Assembly (NCBI GenBank): GCA_009777255.1
Contig: WRMG01000005.1
Span: 1-55,765, forward strand
Reading direction: 5' to 3'
Origin: Oscillospiraceae bacterium
GTDB taxonomy: Bacteria; Bacillota; Clostridia; Oscillospirales; UBA929
DNA: 55,765 nucleotides
Each line of letters starts with the position of its first letter. The first letter of the stretch is position 1. The position numbers and the translations under genes were made by a program. Below are positions 25,891-36,152 of this stretch, piece by piece. The notes below the pieces were generated by a model that saw only the letters and a program-made list of their open reading frames with translations, was not told the origin of the DNA and made no database searches.

Positions 25891-28800
25891 GAACATCAAA
25901 AAAACTTTGGTCATCGGCTCCGGCCCGATCGTTATAGGGCAGGCGGCGGAGTTTGATTACGCGGGTACGCAGGCGTGCCGCGTTCTCCGTGAGGATAATA
26001 TCGAGATCGTGCTTGTCAACTCCAACCCCGCCACAATAATGACTGACGAAAACATCGCGGATAAAATATATATCGAGCCTCTGACACTGACGACGATCAA
26101 ACGCATAATCGAAAAAGAGCGCCCCGACAGTATCCTGTCCGGACTGGGAGGCCAGACGGGGCTGACGCGCTGTATGCAGCTTGCCAAAGAGGGCTTTTTA
26201 GAGAAAATGGGCGTACAGCTGCTGGGTTCCTCGCCGGCGACCATTGACAGAGCTGAGGACCGGCAGCTCTTTAAGGAAACCATGCTCGCCGCCGGACAGC
26301 CCTGCGTCCCGTCGGCAATAGCCACCGACGTCGGGGCTGCGGTCGAATTCGCGGAGAGTATCGGTTATCCGGTAATAGTGCGTCCGGCGTTCACCTTGGG
26401 CGGCGCCGGAGGCGGTATCGCCGGCGACGAGGCAAAGCTGCGCGAGATCGCGGCCGGCGGCATAAAGCTGTCGCCTATCAATCAGATACTCATCGAAAAA
26501 TCTATCGCCGGCTGGAAAGAGATCGAGTTTGAGGTGATGCGCGACGGCGCGGACAACGTGATAACCGTCTGCTCCATGGAAAATTTCGATCCGGTAGGCG
26601 TGCATACCGGCGACAGCATTGTCATAGCGCCCGCCGTCACGCTGGCCGACAAGGAATATCAAATGCTCAGGAAAGCGTCCTTGGATATAATCCGGGCGCT
26701 CGGCGTCGAGGGCGGCTGCAACGTCCAGCTCGCGCTGCACCCGCACAGCTTTGAATACGCCGTTATAGAGGTCAACCCGCGCGTGTCGCGCTCCTCGGCA
26801 CTGGCCAGCAAGGCTACGGGTTATCCGATCGCTAAAGTGGCTACTAAAATCGCCATCGGCTACACCCTGGACGAGATCACCAACGCCGTTACGGGAACCA
26901 CCTTCGCCGCCTTTGAACCGGCGCTTGACTATGTGGCGGTCAAATTCCCCAAGTGGCCGTTCGACAAATTCGTCTACGCCAACAGGGATCTGGGCACTCA
27001 AATGAAGGCGACCGGCGAGGTCATGGCGATAGCCGACACGTTTGAGGCGGCGCTGCTCAAAGCGGTGCGCGGCGCGGAGCTGGGGCTTGACAGCCTTGAC
27101 CTTCCCCGTCTGATGAGCAAAAGCGACGCCGAAATACGCGCGCTTCTTGATAACGTGACCGATGAGCGGCTGTTCGTGCTGTATGAGGCCGTCAAACGCG
27201 GCGTAAGCATTGACGAGCTTTATGATATAACAAAGGTTGACCGCTGGTTCCTGCACGGGCTTGCTAATATAGCAAAAGACAATCTGCCGTCCAAGCAGCT
27301 CGTATATAAGATGGTTGACACCTGCGGCGGCGAGTTCGAGGCGAAAACCCCCTACTTTTACTCCATACAAAACGGGACGGAGGACGAAGCCCTGCCGTTT
27401 ATCAAAAAAAGCGAAAAAAGCCGTATAGTCGTGCTGGGCAGCGGGCCGATCCGTATCGGCCAGGGTATTGAGTTCGACTACGCCTGCGTGCATTGCGTGT
27501 GGACGCTGAGGGAGCTTGGGTATGAGGTAATCGTCATAAATAACAACCCCGAAACGGTGTCAACGGATTTCGACACCGCCGACAGGCTGTACTTCGAGCC
27601 GCTGCATATCGGCGATGTGATGAGCGTTATAGAGAACGAAAAACCCATAGGCGTTATAGTGGCCTTCGGCGGCGGCACGGCGATCAAGCTGACGAAAACG
27701 CTGCGCGAGCGCGGCGTGAATATCATCGGCACCCCCGCGGACAGCATAGACATCTGCGAGGACAGGGGGCGTTTCGACGATTTGCTGGAACAGCTCCATA
27801 TCAAACGCCCCAAGGGTTACGGCGTGCTGACGGAAGCGGAGGCGCTCGGCGCCGCCGACAGGCTCGGCTATCCCGTGCTCATGCGCCCGTCTTACGTGCT
27901 GGGCGGACAGAATATGATTATCGCGTTCTCCGAAGCGGACATACGCGAGTATATGGAAATAATCCTGCGGCAGAAACAGGAAAACCCCGTGCTGATCGAC
28001 AAGTATCTGGAGGGCATGGAGATCGAGGTTGACGCTATCTGCGACGGCAGGGATGTCCTGATTCCCGGCGTAATGGAGCATATCGAGCGCACCGGCGTCC
28101 ACTCGGGCGACAGTATCGCCGTATATCCGGCTATAAATATCGACGACAATCTGACCGGAAAGATTTTTGACGTGACGCGAAAGCTCTGTATGGCGCTGAA
28201 TGTCAAAGGGCTGGTCAACATCCAGTACGTCCTGTATGAAAACGAACTGTATGTGATCGAGGTCAACCCCCGCGCGTCGCGTACCGTGCCGTATATCAGC
28301 AAGGTCACCGGCGTCTCCATGTGCGAGCTGGCCACAAGGATAAGCGTCGGCGAAACGCTGGAGGAGCTGGGATACACGTCAGGTGTAGCGCGCATACCGC
28401 CGTATACGGCGGTCAAGGTGCCGGTATTCTCTTTTGAAAAGCTGGTCGGTCTGGATACCCATTTAGGGCCCGAGATGAAATCCACGGGAGAGGTTCTGGG
28501 GCTCGGAAAAAACATCGAAGAGGCGCTTTACAAGGGGCTTGTCGCCGCGGGCTATACCATGCGCAAGAGCGGCGGGGTCCTCATTACTGTGCGCGACGGC
28601 GATAAAGCGGAAATCGCGGACGTCGCTAAAAAATTCGTCCGGCGCGGGTTTTCATTGTACGCGACCCGAGGCACCGCACGGTTTTTGGAGGGGAAGGGGT
28701 TCTCGGTCCAAACCGTGGAGAAAATCCATGACTGCGCCTTAAACAACACCGAAACGATGATGGAGAGCGGAAACATCAGCTATGTCGTCTGCACATCTGA

Positions 28801-29815
28801 GAAAGGAAGAGATCCCGCGCTGGACGATGTGCAGCTGCGCAGGAAAGCGTGCGCGCTGGGTATCCCGTGCCTCACGTCCATCGACACGGCAAACGCGCTG
28901 GCGGACAGCCTGCTCTCAGGCTACAGCGAAATCAACACGGAGCTTGTTGACATAAACGATCTGAGGGCTGAGCGCATGAAGCTGGAGTTTACCAAAATGC
29001 AGACCTGCGGCAACGACTATATCTACATCAACTGCTTTGACCTTGAGATAAACTCGCCGGAGTCGCTGTCGGTACTGCTGTCAGACCGGCATTACGGCGT
29101 CGGCGGCGACGGCGTCGTCCTGATCCTCCGTTCGGATATTGCCGACGCCAGGATGAGGATGTTCAATCTCGACGGCAGCGAGGGTAAAATGTGCGGCAAC
29201 GCCATCCGCTGCGTCGCCAAATACCTGTATGACAACCGTATGGTCACGAAAACGCGGATGAGCATAGACACGCTGAGCGGAATAAAAATAATGGATGTGA
29301 CCACAAAAAACGGGCTTGTCTTATCCGTCAAGGTCGATATGGGGCGCGCCGTGCTAAGGCCGGACGATATACCCGTCAGGCTCTCCGGCGAGAGCGTCGT
29401 GGCAAGGCCGGTAACCGTCGGCGGCGCGGAATATAAAATCACATGCGTTTCAATGGGCAATCCTCACGCGGTGGTATTCTGCGACAACGTTGAAAATTTC
29501 GCCGTCAACGATATAGGGCCGCTGTTTGAGTATGACGGGCTGTTCCCCGACAGGACAAACGCGGAATTTGTCGAGGTAATGGGCAGGAACCATTTGAAGA
29601 TGCGCGTCTGGGAGCGCGGCAGCGGAGAGACGCTCGCCTGCGGGACGGGCGCCTGCGCGGCGGCGGTCGCCGCCGTCCTGAACGGATACTGCGGCAAGGG
29701 CGCGGATATAAAGGTACAGGTGGCCGGCGGCGAGCTTATCGTAAACTATACCGACGAAGCGGTTATAATGATCGGCGACTGCAAAAAAGTATACGACGGG
29801 ATGGTGGAGATATGA
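25877..29815 (+). CDS. carB: CarB-DapF in-frame fused ORF
   Basis: This single open frame of 1312 codons encodes a full CarB (residues 1-1033) followed without linker by a full diaminopimelate epimerase (1034-1312). The CarB part has two ATP-grasp halves, each opening GSGPIVIGQ or GSGPIRIGQ, and a C-terminal MGS-like domain ending VDINDLRAER. It makes carbamoyl phosphate with CarA. There is no stop before the DapF methionine at 28976. Such a fusion is unusual because the two enzymes share no pathway. Either both are made as one chain, or DapF also starts at its own internal ATG. A single-base error near 28940-28975 is a third possibility, since TGA at 28962 lies in the +1 frame. Confidence 0.9.
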   Translation: MPLNKNIKKTLVIGSGPIVIGQAAEFDYAGTQACRVLREDNIEIVLVNSNPATIMTDENIADKIYIEPLTLTTIKRIIEKERPDSILSGLGGQTGLTRCMQLAKEGFLEKMGVQLLGSSPATIDRAEDRQLFKETMLAAGQPCVPSAIATDVGAAVEFAESIGYPVIVRPAFTLGGAGGGIAGDEAKLREIAAGGIKLSPINQILIEKSIAGWKEIEFEVMRDGADNVITVCSMENFDPVGVHTGDSIVIAPAVTLADKEYQMLRKASLDIIRALGVEGGCNVQLALHPHSFEYAVIEVNPRVSRSSALASKATGYPIAKVATKIAIGYTLDEITNAVTGTTFAAFEPALDYVAVKFPKWPFDKFVYANRDLGTQMKATGEVMAIADTFEAALLKAVRGAELGLDSLDLPRLMSKSDAEIRALLDNVTDERLFVLYEAVKRGVSIDELYDITKVDRWFLHGLANIAKDNLPSKQLVYKMVDTCGGEFEAKTPYFYSIQNGTEDEALPFIKKSEKSRIVVLGSGPIRIGQGIEFDYACVHCVWTLRELGYEVIVINNNPETVSTDFDTADRLYFEPLHIGDVMSVIENEKPIGVIVAFGGGTAIKLTKTLRERGVNIIGTPADSIDICEDRGRFDDLLEQLHIKRPKGYGVLTEAEALGAADRLGYPVLMRPSYVLGGQNMIIAFSEADIREYMEIILRQKQENPVLIDKYLEGMEIEVDAICDGRDVLIPGVMEHIERTGVHSGDSIAVYPAINIDDNLTGKIFDVTRKLCMALNVKGLVNIQYVLYENELYVIEVNPRASRTVPYISKVTGVSMCELATRISVGETLEELGYTSGVARIPPYTAVKVPVFSFEKLVGLDTHLGPEMKSTGEVLGLGKNIEEALYKGLVAAGYTMRKSGGVLITVRDGDKAEIADVAKKFVRRGFSLYATRGTARFLEGKGFSVQTVEKIHDCALNNTETMMESGNISYVVCTSEKGRDPALDDVQLRRKACALGIPCLTSIDTANALADSLLSGYSEINTELVDINDLRAERMKLEFTKMQTCGNDYIYINCFDLEINSPESLSVLLSDRHYGVGGDGVVLILRSDIADARMRMFNLDGSEGKMCGNAIRCVAKYLYDNRMVTKTRMSIDTLSGIKIMDVTTKNGLVLSVKVDMGRAVLRPDDIPVRLSGESVVARPVTVGGAEYKITCVSMGNPHAVVFCDNVENFAVNDIGPLFEYDGLFPDRTNAEFVEVMGRNHLKMRVWERGSGETLACGTGACAAAVAAVLNGYCGKGADIKVQVAGGELIVNYTDEAVIMIGDCKKVYDGMVEI
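28976..29815 (+). CDS. dapF: Diaminopimelate epimerase (domain of the fused ORF, possible internal start)
   Basis: From the internal ATG the 279-residue sequence is a complete DapF: start MKLEFTKMQTCGNDYIYIN, catalytic Cys73 in GKMCGNAIR and Cys222 in ETLACGTGACAAA. It interconverts LL- and meso-diaminopimelate for lysine and peptidoglycan. A ribosome-site-like GAGGG (28963-28967) sits 8 bases before the ATG, so separate translation is plausible even though the frame is continuous with carB. The stop overlaps the guaA ATG (ATGA). Both catalytic cysteines are intact. Confidence 0.8.
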   Translation: MKLEFTKMQTCGNDYIYINCFDLEINSPESLSVLLSDRHYGVGGDGVVLILRSDIADARMRMFNLDGSEGKMCGNAIRCVAKYLYDNRMVTKTRMSIDTLSGIKIMDVTTKNGLVLSVKVDMGRAVLRPDDIPVRLSGESVVARPVTVGGAEYKITCVSMGNPHAVVFCDNVENFAVNDIGPLFEYDGLFPDRTNAEFVEVMGRNHLKMRVWERGSGETLACGTGACAAAVAAVLNGYCGKGADIKVQVAGGELIVNYTDEAVIMIGDCKKVYDGMVEI

Positions 29816-31335
29816 GCGGGCTTGTGCTGGTGCTGGACTTTGGCGGTCAATATAAGGAGCTGATCGCCCGGTCGGTAAGGAGCCTCTCGGTTTATTCGGA
29901 AATCAGAAACGGCAATATATCGGCCGACGAGGTAAAGCGCCTCTCCCCTATCGGCATAATACTGACGGGCGGCCCGAATAGCTTGCGCCTGCCCGATTCG
30001 CCGATGTGCGACCCCGCTATCTTTTCGCTGGGGATTCCTGTCCTCGGTATCTGCTACGGTATGCAGCTGATGTGCCATATGCTGGGCGGAACGGTGCAAA
30101 GCGGCGGGCGCGGCGAATATGGAACCGTCTGTGCCGCGCTGGATAACGGCTCCGCCTTGTTCGGCGGCATACCGGCGGAGAGCGCCGTCCTGATGAGCCA
30201 CAGCGACCGCGTGAGCAAGCTGCCGGACGGTTTTATAAACACCGGCAGTACGGCGGACTGCCCCGTCGCCGCATGTGAAAACACGCGGGACAGGCTTTAC
30301 GGCGTGCAGTTTCACCCCGAAACAGGGCATACCGCGCATGGGCGCGCGATACTTAAAAACTTTCTTTACGACGTGTGCGGCGCGGCGGGCGACTATAAAC
30401 TAAGCGGTTATATAAACACACAGATTGAGCGTATACGGCAGAAAGTCGGCGGTAATGAGGTTCTGCTCGCGCTGTCCGGCGGGGTCGATTCATCCGTGTG
30501 CGCGGCGCTCCTGTCCAAGGCCATCCCGGGACAGCTGACATGTATTTTTGTGGACCACGGCTTTATGCGCCAAAACGAGGGCGACGAGATCGAGAACGCT
30601 TTTTCGCGCGGCGGCCTCAGATTTATCCGCGTAAACGCGGGAGAGCGGTTCATTGGCAAGCTGAAAGGCGTGACCGAACCCGAGCAAAAGCGCAAGCTCA
30701 TCGGCGCCGAGTTTATCCGCGTCTTTGAGGAGGAAGCCGGAAAGCTGGGCGAAATACCGTTTTTGGCTCAGGGAACGATTTATCCCGACATAGTCGAGTC
30801 CGGCGGCGGTCACAACGCGACGATCAAAAGCCATCACAATGTGGGGGGGCTGCCCGAAGTCCTCAAATTCGCCGAGCTTATAGAGCCGTTGTCGGGGCTG
30901 TTTAAGGACGAGGTGCGCGCGCTCGGCAAAAAGCTGAAGCTGCCCGCGGCGATTGTAAACCGCCAGCCGTTTCCGGGGCCGGGGCTTGCCATACGCGTCA
31001 TAGGCGAGGTGACGGCGGACAAGCTGGAGGTTTTAAGGAAGGCCGACGCTATTTTCCGCGAGGAGCTTAGCGGCATGAGGCGCAAGCCGGACCAGTATTT
31101 CGCGGTGCTGACCGACACCCGCGCCGTCGGCGTCAAGGGCGACGGCAGGACATACGATCCCGTAATCGCGGTCAGAGCCGTGACGACGGACGACTTTATG
31201 ACATGTGAATACGCGCCGCTGCCGCATGACCTGTTAAAGCGCGTATCGTCACGGATAACAAGCGAGATAGCCGCCGTAAGCCGCGTGGTGTATGACATCA
31301 CCTCAAAGCCACCGGCCACGGTCGAGTGGGAGTGA
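29812..31335 (+). CDS. guaA: GMP synthase (glutamine-hydrolysing)
   Basis: The 507-residue enzyme has a class I glutaminase ([31 protein letters not shown]), an ATP-pyrophosphatase domain with [15 protein letters not shown], and a C-terminal dimerization domain with RDGRTYDPV-like GDGRTYDPV and the [16 protein letters not shown] end. It aminates XMP to GMP. It overlaps dapF by four bases and is another glutamine-using enzyme of the superoperon. Confidence 0.96.
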   Translation: MSGLVLVLDFGGQYKELIARSVRSLSVYSEIRNGNISADEVKRLSPIGIILTGGPNSLRLPDSPMCDPAIFSLGIPVLGICYGMQLMCHMLGGTVQSGGRGEYGTVCAALDNGSALFGGIPAESAVLMSHSDRVSKLPDGFINTGSTADCPVAACENTRDRLYGVQFHPETGHTAHGRAILKNFLYDVCGAAGDYKLSGYINTQIERIRQKVGGNEVLLALSGGVDSSVCAALLSKAIPGQLTCIFVDHGFMRQNEGDEIENAFSRGGLRFIRVNAGERFIGKLKGVTEPEQKRKLIGAEFIRVFEEEAGKLGEIPFLAQGTIYPDIVESGGGHNATIKSHHNVGGLPEVLKFAELIEPLSGLFKDEVRALGKKLKLPAAIVNRQPFPGPGLAIRVIGEVTADKLEVLRKADAIFREELSGMRRKPDQYFAVLTDTRAVGVKGDGRTYDPVIAVRAVTTDDFMTCEYAPLPHDLLKRVSSRITSEIAAVSRVVYDITSKPPATVEWE

Positions 31336-31342
31336 CTGTACC

Positions 31343-32965
31343 ATGACTAAGTACATTTTTGTTACCGGCGGCGTTGTATCCGGCCTCGGCAAGGGGATCA
31401 CCGCAGCGTCGCTGGGCCGGCTGCTCAAGCAGCGGGGCCTGAAGGTGGCGGCGCAGAAGCTGGACCCTTATATGAACGTCGATCCCGGAACCATGAGCCC
31501 CTTCCAGCACGGAGAGGTATTCGTCACGGACGACGGCGCCGAGACGGATCTTGACCTCGGGCATTACGAGCGTTTCATCGACGAAAACCTCACAAAGCTC
31601 TCAAACCTCACATCAGGCAAGGTATATTCCCGCGTGCTTGAGCGCGAGCGCGCCGGCGGTTACCTCGGCGGCACGGTGCAGGTCATACCGCACGTGACCG
31701 AGGAGATCAAGGGTTTCATTTACTCCGGCGCCGAAAGCAGCCGCGCCGACGTGCTGATAACGGAGATCGGCGGTACAACGGGCGACATCGAGAGCCAGCC
31801 GTTTTTAGAGGCAATACGGCAGATTTCACTGGAAAAAGGCCGCGAGAACTGCCTGTTTATCCATGTCACGCTTATCCCCTACCTGAAAGCCTCGGGCGAG
31901 CATAAGTCAAAGCCCACGCAGCACTCGGTCAAGGAGCTGCGCTCAATGGGCATTACGCCGAATATCATCATCGCGCGCGCCGACGAGCCGTTAAGCGGCG
32001 GCATCAAAGAAAAAATCTCGCTGTTCTGCGATGTGAAGCCCGATTGCGTGATAGAGAATATCACCCTCCCATCTCTCTATGAAGCGCCGCTTATGCTGCA
32101 CCAAAACGGGCTTGACGACGTGGTCTGCCGCGAGCTGAGGCTGGACGTGTCCGAAGCAGATTTAAGCGAGTGGCGGCTTTTGGCTAAAAAAATCGCGGCG
32201 AGGCAAAATACGGTCAGTATCGCCATTGTCGGTAAATACGTTCAGCTGCACGACGCGTATCTCTCGATTATCGAGAGCCTGCACCACGCGGGCTTCGACA
32301 GCGGCTCGAATATAAATATCCGCTGGATTGACAGCGAAAGCGTGACCGAGGAAAACGCCGGCAAGCTGTTAAGCGGAGCCGACGGCATGATCATCCCCGG
32401 GGGCTTCGGCGACCGCGGCATCGGCGGAAAGATCGCCGCCTGCCGTCACGCCAGAGAAAACGATCTCCCGTTTCTGGGCATATGCCTCGGTATGCAAATG
32501 GCCGTAATAGAGTTCGCGCGCCATGTGTGCGGGCTTGAGGGCGCCCACTCCGGAGAGTTTGACGAAGCCTCGCCGCATCGCGTAATAGATTTCATGCCCG
32601 GGCAGGAGGACATGATCGGCAGCGGCGGCACCATGCGCCTGGGCGCGTATCCCTGCAAAATAAAGCAGGACACGCTGATGCACAAGCTCTACGGCGCGGA
32701 CATGATAAGCGAGCGGCACCGGCACAGGCTTGAATTTAATAACGATTATCGGGAGCTTCTCGAAAAGGGCGGACTTGTCATATGCGGCTCGTCGCCGGAC
32801 GGCAGCCTTGCCGAAGCGATAGAACTGCCGGATCACAGTTTCTTCATCGGTGTGCAGTTCCATCCTGAATTCAAGAGCCGCCCCAACAAGCCGCACCCGC
32901 TGTTTACCGGACTGGTCGGCGCCGCTGTAAAACGAATAGGAGGGAAACGCCATGAACATAAATAA
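31343..32965 (+). CDS. pyrG: CTP synthase
   Basis: The 540-residue enzyme starts [19 protein letters not shown] at the ATG at 31343; the track start at 31292 lies in guaA. The amidoligase domain has [16 protein letters not shown] and GGTTGDIES. The C-terminal class I glutaminase has FLGICLGMQ and FHPEFKSRP. It converts UTP to CTP with glutamine nitrogen. Its end overlaps gatC by 14 bases. Length is normal. Confidence 0.96.
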   Translation: MTKYIFVTGGVVSGLGKGITAASLGRLLKQRGLKVAAQKLDPYMNVDPGTMSPFQHGEVFVTDDGAETDLDLGHYERFIDENLTKLSNLTSGKVYSRVLERERAGGYLGGTVQVIPHVTEEIKGFIYSGAESSRADVLITEIGGTTGDIESQPFLEAIRQISLEKGRENCLFIHVTLIPYLKASGEHKSKPTQHSVKELRSMGITPNIIIARADEPLSGGIKEKISLFCDVKPDCVIENITLPSLYEAPLMLHQNGLDDVVCRELRLDVSEADLSEWRLLAKKIAARQNTVSIAIVGKYVQLHDAYLSIIESLHHAGFDSGSNINIRWIDSESVTEENAGKLLSGADGMIIPGGFGDRGIGGKIAACRHARENDLPFLGICLGMQMAVIEFARHVCGLEGAHSGEFDEASPHRVIDFMPGQEDMIGSGGTMRLGAYPCKIKQDTLMHKLYGADMISERHRHRLEFNNDYRELLEKGGLVICGSSPDGSLAEAIELPDHSFFIGVQFHPEFKSRPNKPHPLFTGLVGAAVKRIGGKRHEHK

Positions 32966-33239
32966 CGAACTGATCACCTATCTGGAGGATTTGTCCTGCC
33001 TTACGCTCACGGAAGAGGAGAAACGGCGTCTAGCCGTGGACTTAAAGGATATTCTAAGCGGGATGGCCCGGCTCGGAGAGCTTGACACCCAAGGGGTCCC
33101 CGAACGCAGTCATCCGTTCGACCATGTCAACTGCTTCCGTGACGACGCGGCACAGGCGTCAATGGACCGCGAGCTTATCCTTAAAAACGCGCCGCACAGG
33201 AACAACGAAATGTTTATCGCGCCGAAAACAGTCGAATAG
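32952..33239 (+). CDS. gatC: Asp/Glu-tRNA amidotransferase subunit C
   Basis: This 95-residue protein has the GatC pattern: an N-terminal helix with [19 protein letters not shown], a central VPERSHPF-like region and a C-terminal VPKTVE-like end (FIAPKTVE). It wraps around GatA and GatB and stabilizes the amidotransferase. It has an AGGAGG site within the pyrG end and is followed directly by gatA and gatB. Confidence 0.92.
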   Translation: MNINNELITYLEDLSCLTLTEEEKRRLAVDLKDILSGMARLGELDTQGVPERSHPFDHVNCFRDDAAQASMDRELILKNAPHRNNEMFIAPKTVE

Positions 33240-33255
33240 GCAAGGAGATAACTGT

Positions 33256-34716
33256 ATGTTTAACTTAAACGCTCTGGAATTATCAAGCCTTATACGCGAG
33301 AGGAAGCTGGGCGCGGCCGAGGCGGTAAACGCCTTTACCGGCGCTGCCGAAAAGTCAGGCAACCCGTATAACACCTTTATCACGGTATCAAAAGAGTACG
33401 CGCTTGAACGCGCCAAAGCGGTTCAGGCTCGAATCGACGCCGGTGAAACCATATCTCCGCTCGCAGGCGTCCCCGTCGCTCTGAAGGATAATATATCCAC
33501 GTCCGGTATACCGACGACCTGCGCGTCAAAAATGCACGACGGCTATATCCCCGTATTCAGCGCCGAGGTAGTTGACAAGCTGGAACGGGCGGGCATGATC
33601 ATAATCGGGAAACTTAACATGGACGAGTTCGCAATGGGCGGCTCCAGCGAAACGGGCGCTTTCGGCCCCGTACTGAATCCATGGGACACCTCCCGCGTAG
33701 CCGGAGGCTCGTCCGGCGGCAGCGCCGCCGCCGTGGCCGGACGCGAGGCGCCCCTTACGCTGGGCACGGATACCGGCGGCAGCATACGCCAGCCCTGCTC
33801 CTTCTGCGGCGTCACCGGCATAAAGCCGACATACGGCGCGGTGTCGCGGTACGGCGCCGTCGCCTATGCGTCGTCGCTCGACCAGATCGGCCCGATCGGA
33901 AAGAATATAGACGACTGCGCCGCGCTGCTGTCCGTCATCTCCGGCCCCGACGCCAAAGACAGCACATGCTTCATTGACAAGCCGTTTGTTTTTGGAGATG
34001 CCCGCGAAAACCTCAACGGCGTCAGAATCGGTCTGCCCCGCAACTATTTTGCCGCCGGCATCGAAGAAGACGTCAGGCATAACGTAACGGCGGCGGCGAA
34101 AGAGCTTGAGGCGGCGGGCGCGATTATCGGCGAATTCGACATGCCGCTGATGGACTATATGGTTCCCGTCTTTTATATAATCGCCTGCGCCGAAGCGTCG
34201 TCAAACCTCTCCCGTTACGACGGGCTGAAATACGGCTACCGCAGCGCGGCGGCGAAAACGCTCTCCGAGGTCTACAGGCTCTCGCGCAGCGAGGGCTTCG
34301 GGCTGGAGGTCAAGCGAAGGATAATGCTGGGCTCGTTTGTGCTTTCATCGGGCTATTACGACGCTTACTATAAAAAAGCGCTGCAAATCCGCGCGCTTAT
34401 CAAAGAGGAGTATAACCGGCTGTTCGAGCGCTTTGACATGATCCTCTCTCCGGTTTCGCCGACCTCCGCGTATAAAATCGGCGAGAACATAGACGACCCG
34501 ATGAAAATGTACATGGGCGACATCTATACCGTGTCGGTCAATCTGGCGGGGCTTCCGGCCGCGGTTTTCCCCTGCGGGTTTGACAGGCTTGGCCTCCCCG
34601 TCGGCGTCCAGCTTATCGGAAACGCCTTTTCGGAGGCGAAGCTTATCGAGGCGGCGCGGGTTTATCAGCGCCGAACCGATTACCACACAAAAACACCGGG
34701 AGGTGAAGCGAAATGA
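33256..34716 (+). CDS. gatA: Asp/Glu-tRNA amidotransferase subunit A
   Basis: The 486-residue amidase-signature protein has the catalytic Lys in PVALKDNI, the cis-Ser in GGSSGGSAAAVA and the nucleophile Ser in DTGGSIRQPCSFCG. It releases ammonia from glutamine for GatB. The ATG at 33256 (MFNLNALELSS) has AAGGAG upstream; the longer track ORF (33082) runs through gatC and is rejected. It overlaps gatB by four bases. Confidence 0.95.
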   Translation: MFNLNALELSSLIRERKLGAAEAVNAFTGAAEKSGNPYNTFITVSKEYALERAKAVQARIDAGETISPLAGVPVALKDNISTSGIPTTCASKMHDGYIPVFSAEVVDKLERAGMIIIGKLNMDEFAMGGSSETGAFGPVLNPWDTSRVAGGSSGGSAAAVAGREAPLTLGTDTGGSIRQPCSFCGVTGIKPTYGAVSRYGAVAYASSLDQIGPIGKNIDDCAALLSVISGPDAKDSTCFIDKPFVFGDARENLNGVRIGLPRNYFAAGIEEDVRHNVTAAAKELEAAGAIIGEFDMPLMDYMVPVFYIIACAEASSNLSRYDGLKYGYRSAAAKTLSEVYRLSRSEGFGLEVKRRIMLGSFVLSSGYYDAYYKKALQIRALIKEEYNRLFERFDMILSPVSPTSAYKIGENIDDPMKMYMGDIYTVSVNLAGLPAAVFPCGFDRLGLPVGVQLIGNAFSEAKLIEAARVYQRRTDYHTKTPGGEAK

Positions 34717-36152
34717 GATGGGAAACAGTCATAGGGCTCGAGGTCCACACGGAGCTGTCAACGGAATCTAAGATTTTCTGCGGCTGTACCACCGCTTTCG
34801 GCGGCGAACCGAACACCCATGTCTGTCCGGTCTGCGCGGGAATGCCGGGCACACTGCCGATACTTAACCGCGCCGTGGTGGAGCGGGCCTTGCGCGCGGG
34901 CCTCGCGCTCAACTGCAAGATCACACAAAACTGCAAATTCGACCGCAAGAGTTATTTCTATCCCGATCTGCCCAAGGCTTATCAGGTTTCCCAGCTTTAC
35001 GCCCCGATCTGCCGCGGCGGCCATATGGAAATCGAGGTTAACGGGGAGAAGAAGATTATAGGGATAAGGCAGATACACATGGAGGAGGACGCCGGAAAAC
35101 TTGTCCACGACCCGAAAAGCGGCGGCACCCTGATGGATTACAACCGCGGCGGCATACCGCTTCTGGAGATTGTGTCGCAACCGGATTTCAGAAGCGGCGC
35201 CGAGGTGATCGCCTATCTTGAAAAGCTGCGCGAAACGCTGCTCTATCTCGGCGTCAGCGACTGCAAAATGCAGGAGGGCTCACTGCGCGCCGACGTCAAC
35301 CTCTCCGTGCGGCCCATAGGCGGCGAGATGGGCGTGCGTACCGAGATGAAAAACCTCAACTCGTTTAAGGCCATAGGCCGCGCCATAGAATACGAGTCCG
35401 CCCGCCAGATCGAGATTTTGGAAAACGGCGGCTATGTCATACAGGAAACGCGCCGCTGGGACGACGACGCGGGCGAATCCTACGGTATGCGCTCAAAGGA
35501 AAACGCGCAGGATTACCGCTATTTTCCCGAGCCCGATTTGCTGCCCATAGAAATAAGCGACGAGTGGCTGGACAGCGTCCGTGAGTCCCTGCCGGAGCTG
35601 GCGCACCGGAAACGGGAGCGTTATATGCGCGATTACGGGCTGTCGGGGCACGAGGTCTCCGTCCTCACCGGCCACAAAAACATCTCCGATTTGTTTGAGG
35701 ATATTTCAAAGCAAAGCAGAAACCCGCTCGAATCGGCGCGTTTGGTCACTGGCGAGATCATGCGGCTCTTAAACGTCACAAACACCCTGCCGGAGGAGTT
35801 GTCGCCTGACGGGCGCAAGCTGGCGGTTTTAGTCGAGCTTCTCTCCGCCAGAAAAATAAACCGCAACGCGTATAAAGAGGCGGTCGAGGCGGTGTTCACC
35901 GATAACGCCGAACCGGAAGCGTATATCGCCCAAAAGGGCCTTATGATGCTCAGCGACGACAATGCCGTCTCCGAGGCGGCTGGCGCAGTTTTAGCCGATA
36001 ATCCTGACGCCGCCGCGGACTATCGCGCGGGCAAGGAAAAGGCGTTCGGGTTCCTTATGGGCCAGACCATGAGAAAACTGGGCAAAGCCGGCGACCCCGA
36101 CACGGTTAAAAAAATCCTTAAAGAAATGCTTGACAATCAGGAGGGAGCATGA
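34713..36152 (+). CDS. gatB: Asp/Glu-tRNA amidotransferase subunit B
   Basis: The 479-residue protein begins METVIGLEVHTEL-like (MRWETVIGLEVHTELSTESK), with Cys-rich zinc site residues in FCGC and CPVCAGMPG, the KSYFYPDLPK kinase segment and a C-terminal YqeY-like tail. It activates Glu- or Asp-tRNA with ATP and transfers ammonia to form Gln-tRNA or Asn-tRNA. The immediately coupled aspS suggests the Asn-tRNA route is in use here, though both are possible. Confidence 0.95.
   Translation: MRWETVIGLEVHTELSTESKIFCGCTTAFGGEPNTHVCPVCAGMPGTLPILNRAVVERALRAGLALNCKITQNCKFDRKSYFYPDLPKAYQVSQLYAPICRGGHMEIEVNGEKKIIGIRQIHMEEDAGKLVHDPKSGGTLMDYNRGGIPLLEIVSQPDFRSGAEVIAYLEKLRETLLYLGVSDCKMQEGSLRADVNLSVRPIGGEMGVRTEMKNLNSFKAIGRAIEYESARQIEILENGGYVIQETRRWDDDAGESYGMRSKENAQDYRYFPEPDLLPIEISDEWLDSVRESLPELAHRKRERYMRDYGLSGHEVSVLTGHKNISDLFEDISKQSRNPLESARLVTGEIMRLLNVTNTLPEELSPDGRKLAVLVELLSARKINRNAYKEAVEAVFTDNAEPEAYIAQKGLMMLSDDNAVSEAAGAVLADNPDAAADYRAGKEKAFGFLMGQTMRKLGKAGDPDTVKKILKEMLDNQEGA

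Noticed and set aside
26198-27493. 431-codon minus-strand ORF inside carB
   Set aside because: It is a shadow of a highly conserved gene in GC-rich DNA, with no recognizable motif or ribosome site.
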